Source of the DNA: Patiria pectinifera
Taxonomy: Eukaryota > Echinodermata > Asteroidea > Valvatida > Asterinidae
Assembly: GCA_029964075.1 (NCBI GenBank)
Contig: CM057140.1
Location: 14,092,643-14,156,642 of the forward strand
DNA: 64,000 nt
Direction of reading: 5' to 3'
Shown here: one piece after another, positions 60,979 to 64,000 of the stretch
Layout of the letters: each line of letters begins with the position of its first letter
Numbering within the stretch: the first letter of the stretch is position 1
Notes under the pieces: model-generated
Told to the model about the DNA's origin: nothing
Databases searched by the model: none
What the model saw: the letters and a program-made list of their open reading frames with translations, nothing else
Made by a program: the position numbers and the translations under genes

Positions 60979-62930
60979 TCACTTGTAGCCGGGTTGTGGG
61001 TAGCCGACCGGCCGACCGTATTGTAAATTCCTGGCGTAGGGGTTGGCTTGTCCGCCCGGGGCACCAGCCCCTGCGGCGGGGGGAACAACCCCTGCAGAGG
61101 GGGGAACACCCCCTGCAGAGGGGGGATACCCCTGCTGCTGCTGCTGCTGGGGGTTGTATGCGGGTTGCTGTTGCTGCTGTTGCTGGGTGTATGGAGATGG
61201 TGGTTGTTGTTGCTGTTGTTGTCCAGGGAATGACTGGGGTTGTGATGAAGTCGAGGCGTAGGGCTGGGTTGGGTATCCTGGTAAGGAGTTGGGGGAAAAA
61301 ATGAAATTGATAAGAATATTACCACTACTCCGAAAAGACCCTTCAAAAGTCAAAAATAGTTTTAGATGATTTTTTATTAAGATACCCTGAGCCACTATAA
61401 CTGTACATGAGGCTTGAAAATTCAAAGAATGCGCCCTTTGGTTCAAGGAGAGTGGTAAATTAGAAATAGTTGACTAACAAGATAAGTTATGTTTGAGTTT
61501 AACAAGAGGTAAGTGTCGGATCTTACCTTGGCTGTACGGTGCTGACGGCTGCTGGCCGCTGTAGCCTGGAGCCTGTGTTGAAGCAGGCTGCTGCTGCTGC
61601 TGCTGCTGGGGCATGGGGTAACCACCTTGACCCGAGGGGTAGCCTGACTGACCGCCTTGTGGAGCACCTGCAATTGAATGTTAGACATTGAATTTCCCCA
61701 ATTATCCGTGTTCCAAACTTAATATTTGAAACAAATTATTTTAGATTTGACCCGACATTTTTGGTATGTTGTCTTCAAATATATTTCAACCATTCATAAC
61801 AGTATCATTCCTATCTTTCAGTTGTCCAACTAATTGGAATTCTTCTGCATGGGAAGATAAATTTTTCAGTAGTACTGCTGATCAACTACAAAATTGTTCA
61901 TACATTTTCAAATGGCAAATTTCGGAAGCAACATTAAAATGAATGCTTACATCTGAATATGCACTAATCTTTCCTTCAAATGTAAAAAAATATATATAAT
62001 AAATATAATCTTTTAAAATAAATGAATTCTTACTAGGGTACTGAGACTGCTGTGGCATGCTGGTCGGTTGCTGGCCGGGTTGCTGTGCCTGGGGTTGTGC
62101 CTGGGGTTGTGTCTGGGGTTGCCCCTGGGTGTTTTGACCATACGGTTGATGGCTGGGGGTCATCTGTTGCTGTTGGCCGTGAGCCGAACCCAGGCTGGTT
62201 GTGCTGCCCGTCGGTGAGCTTGGTCTTTCCTCTGGAACTAAAAATTTTATTTGAAGTGAAAAATCAGTCATCATTTAAGGAGTACGAAAATGAATTGGCG
62301 CACAATTACCCCCTCAGTGGGGAAAGCGAGGACAGTGATGACATGGAAGACCACTTGACGCCATCTTGCTTTTCCATGCTGGTATTGGTGAAAACGCATA
62401 GTATCGCACATGGAAATGGCACGCATTAATTGTCCTTCAATAATGGCACTCTTTGTTATTTTTCACCGTTGAGGGAGTTCTTCTGCACAAAGTACACGCC
62501 AGGGGTCATTTTCACAGAGCTGCTCACATTAGAAATTTGCTAAGCACGTAAAAATTTTGCTAAGCAAAAACAGGTTACCGGCTAAAATCCCATGCAATAC
62601 TGTACCTGACTGGTTCTCGACTGATTCTCGGCTGACTTTTGCTTAGCAATAGTTTTCTGCTTAGCAGGTTCATAAATTTGGGTTCAGGAATTGAATTTGG
62701 CATTTGGAACATTGAATAATACACTTTCAAAATTTACACTTTGGATTGTTGGTATTGAGAAAGTTTGAGTGAATTTTTGTATTTTTACTGACCTTCCTTG
62801 TCGAGCCCAAAGCTCTGCATGACGCCTGAGTTACCGGAGTCCGATCGCTCGGGTTTTTTGTAGGGATCAAACATGGCTGTCTTGGCTGTGTCGACCCTTA
62901 CTGCTGGGACCGATGAATCTGCTTGTGGAA
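60979..62930 (-). CDS. TFG: TFG, COPII/ER-exit-site scaffold, C-terminal half (5' exons outside window)
   Basis: TFG organises COPII carriers at ER exit sites; its N-terminal PB1 domain and coiled coil lie beyond the window, and the visible part is the disordered Pro/Gln-rich tail. Exons in transcript order: 62793-62930, 62034-62237, 61527-61667, 60979-61277 (stop), with agreeing phases and 259 residues. Two anchors support the name: MFDPYKKPERSDSGNSGVMQ followed by SFGLD, matching the conserved FDPL-K...VMSAFGL block of TFG, and the C-terminus NPYARN...GYPQPGYK, matching NPYARN...PGPGYR. The Gln tracts (exons 2, 3 and 4) and a PPSAGGV-type tandem repeat in the last exon make this part poorly alignable; length variation between individuals is likely. 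Confidence 0.88.
62517..62695. repeat. GCTTAGC-type foldback dispersed repeat
   Basis: This is the cleanest copy. GCTAAGCACGTAAAAATTTT and GCTAAGCAAAAACAGGTTAC on the left, TTTTGCTTAGCAATAG and TTCTGCTTAGCAGG on the right, so the two sides can pair. It lies in a TFG intron. Confidence 0.7.
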
Positions 62931-63690
62931 CTGTTGGAATTGGACCCCCAAAAAACAGAAAGAAATTTGTCTAGTGAAACCAGTACGCAAAGTATTAAAC
63001 ATTTAAAATGTTTGATTTAAGGCACAATTGTGTGTTAATAAAGCATAGCCACAGCCACTGTTAAAGACACTGCAACACGTTAAAGACTGATGCGATGGGC
63101 CCAATTTCATAGCTCTACTTACCGTTAGCGAAAAATCCCTGCTTATTGTAGCAGAAACTTCTGTGCTTACGGTCAGCGTATTTCACGGGTTAGCGAGTCA
63201 GTTTGGCTTCTGCGCATGCCTACATCCCATAACTAAGGATTCTATGCTTACAGGGTTAACACAGAATTTTCCTGCTAGCGCGGTTAGCACAGAATGGTGA
63301 TCGTAAGCACGGAATTCTGTGGTTGGCAGAGCCGTGAAATCGGGCCAGTCTTCTTAAAATCCTAACTCGCTAGATCCTTTCAAATCCAGCACAAGGTTAT
63401 GTAGGATTTTGTGAGATTTACAAAATTAAAACGCAGCCTCTTTTTCTTGACATTGGACTTGAAGCCCTTAAAGTTGGAGTACATATAATGTGCAATTTGG
63501 TTCTTGCAGTACGGTTGGTTTGGGTAATAAAGGAAGTTGATGAAATGGTGGATTATGGCGCACACTATTGACCAATAAGATCACGACGTTTAGTCAGGTG
63601 ACCACAGCAGCTTAGTCAAACCTGTTCACAAGCACTGTGAAAAAAAACTACGCAAGCCAAAAAAGGTGGGATTAATGTCTACTTCTTTTG
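62931..63690 (-). other. TFG intron
   Basis: No exon recognised. It contains a diverged GCTTAGC/GTAAGC-type block (63105-63330) and, at 63592-63670, a segment resembling the left edge of the window (about 10-80). Confidence 0.6.
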
Positions 63691-63691
63691 A

Positions 63692-63930
63692 GGAGTGTGG
63701 CCAAGTGGTTAGGGTTCATGACTCATGATCAGAGGGTCAGGGGTTCGAATCCAGCTGGTCATATGTTGTGTCCTTGGGCAAGCCACTTCACTCCAATTTG
63801 CCTCTCTCCACCCAGGAATATTAGTTCTCTACACAACGGCATTAGCTGGGGAGTAATCTGCAATGGACTGGCATCCCATCCAGGGGGAATACAAATATTC
63901 TCGGTCGTTTCGTGCCAAGGAAACCGGAGA
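63692..63930 (+). repeat. SINE family C (tRNA-Leu-like head)
   Basis: A-box-like GTGGCCAAGTGGTTAGG, B box GGGGTTCGAATCC and the body TTGTGTCCTTGGGCAAGCC, the same family as 46135-46480. The open frame over it is not a gene. Confidence 0.8.
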
Positions 63931-64000
63931 TAAACGCCAGCCTGATGGGCCATGTTGGCTCGTGACAGACTTTACTTCACTACTATGAGTTTGAACTTCA

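Noticed and set aside
60996..61304. Open frames on the + strand with CCCC and Gly/Val repeats
   Set aside because: Shadows of the Gln- and Pro-repeat coding sequence of the last TFG exon on the other strand.

Overview
This is eukaryotic nuclear DNA, most likely from an echinoderm; a sea star is my best guess, but the species cannot be fixed from sequence alone. The genes have phase-consistent introns with GT/AG borders. The encoded proteins are deuterostome-like orthologues: CDK8, ASCC3, SNIP1, FAAP100 and TFG. The introns are packed with tRNA-derived SINEs, short terminal-inverted-repeat elements and minisatellites.

Layout. (1) 370-4936 (+): the last eight recognised coding exons of CDK8; its 5' part lies off the left edge. 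(2) 6881-49651 (-): a complete ASCC3 gene. I resolved 43 coding exons, and every junction phase agrees (6603 nt, 2200 aa). (3) Six single-exon class A GPCR genes lie inside two large ASCC3 introns, all on the opposite strand: three at 13.7-19.4 kb and three at 32.1-38.7 kb. (4) SNIP1 (50927-52659, +) is head to head with ASCC3. (5) FAAP100 (53467-59155, +) follows SNIP1 in tandem. (6) The 3' half of TFG (60979-62930, -) is convergent with FAAP100; its 5' exons lie off the right edge.

The housekeeping genes cover transcription control (CDK8, SNIP1), alkylation damage and ribosome quality control (ASCC3), interstrand-crosslink repair (FAAP100) and ER export (TFG). I see no operon-like logic linking them.

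Two observations stand out. First, the nested antisense GPCR family. All six paralogues have DRF in place of DRY, an N-x-x-I-Y motif lacking the NPxxY proline, no TM5 proline, and an invariant C-x4-C-x2-C motif before TM5. They look like a lineage-specific receptor expansion housed in introns of a helicase gene. Second, short tandem duplications that copy exon-intron junctions occur at four places in three genes (CDK8, ASCC3 twice, FAAP100). They create decoy donors or acceptors, and in FAAP100 an in-frame alternative acceptor worth 52 codons.

The mobile-element layer includes two related MITE families with GGCC-started termini and TAA target duplications (PIF/Harbinger-like), one of which lies directly on the FAAP100 exon 2 donor. 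It also includes a 986-bp element with 13-bp inverted repeats and a 6-bp target duplication, and several SINE families. No CRISPR array, rRNA or convincing functional tRNA gene was seen.
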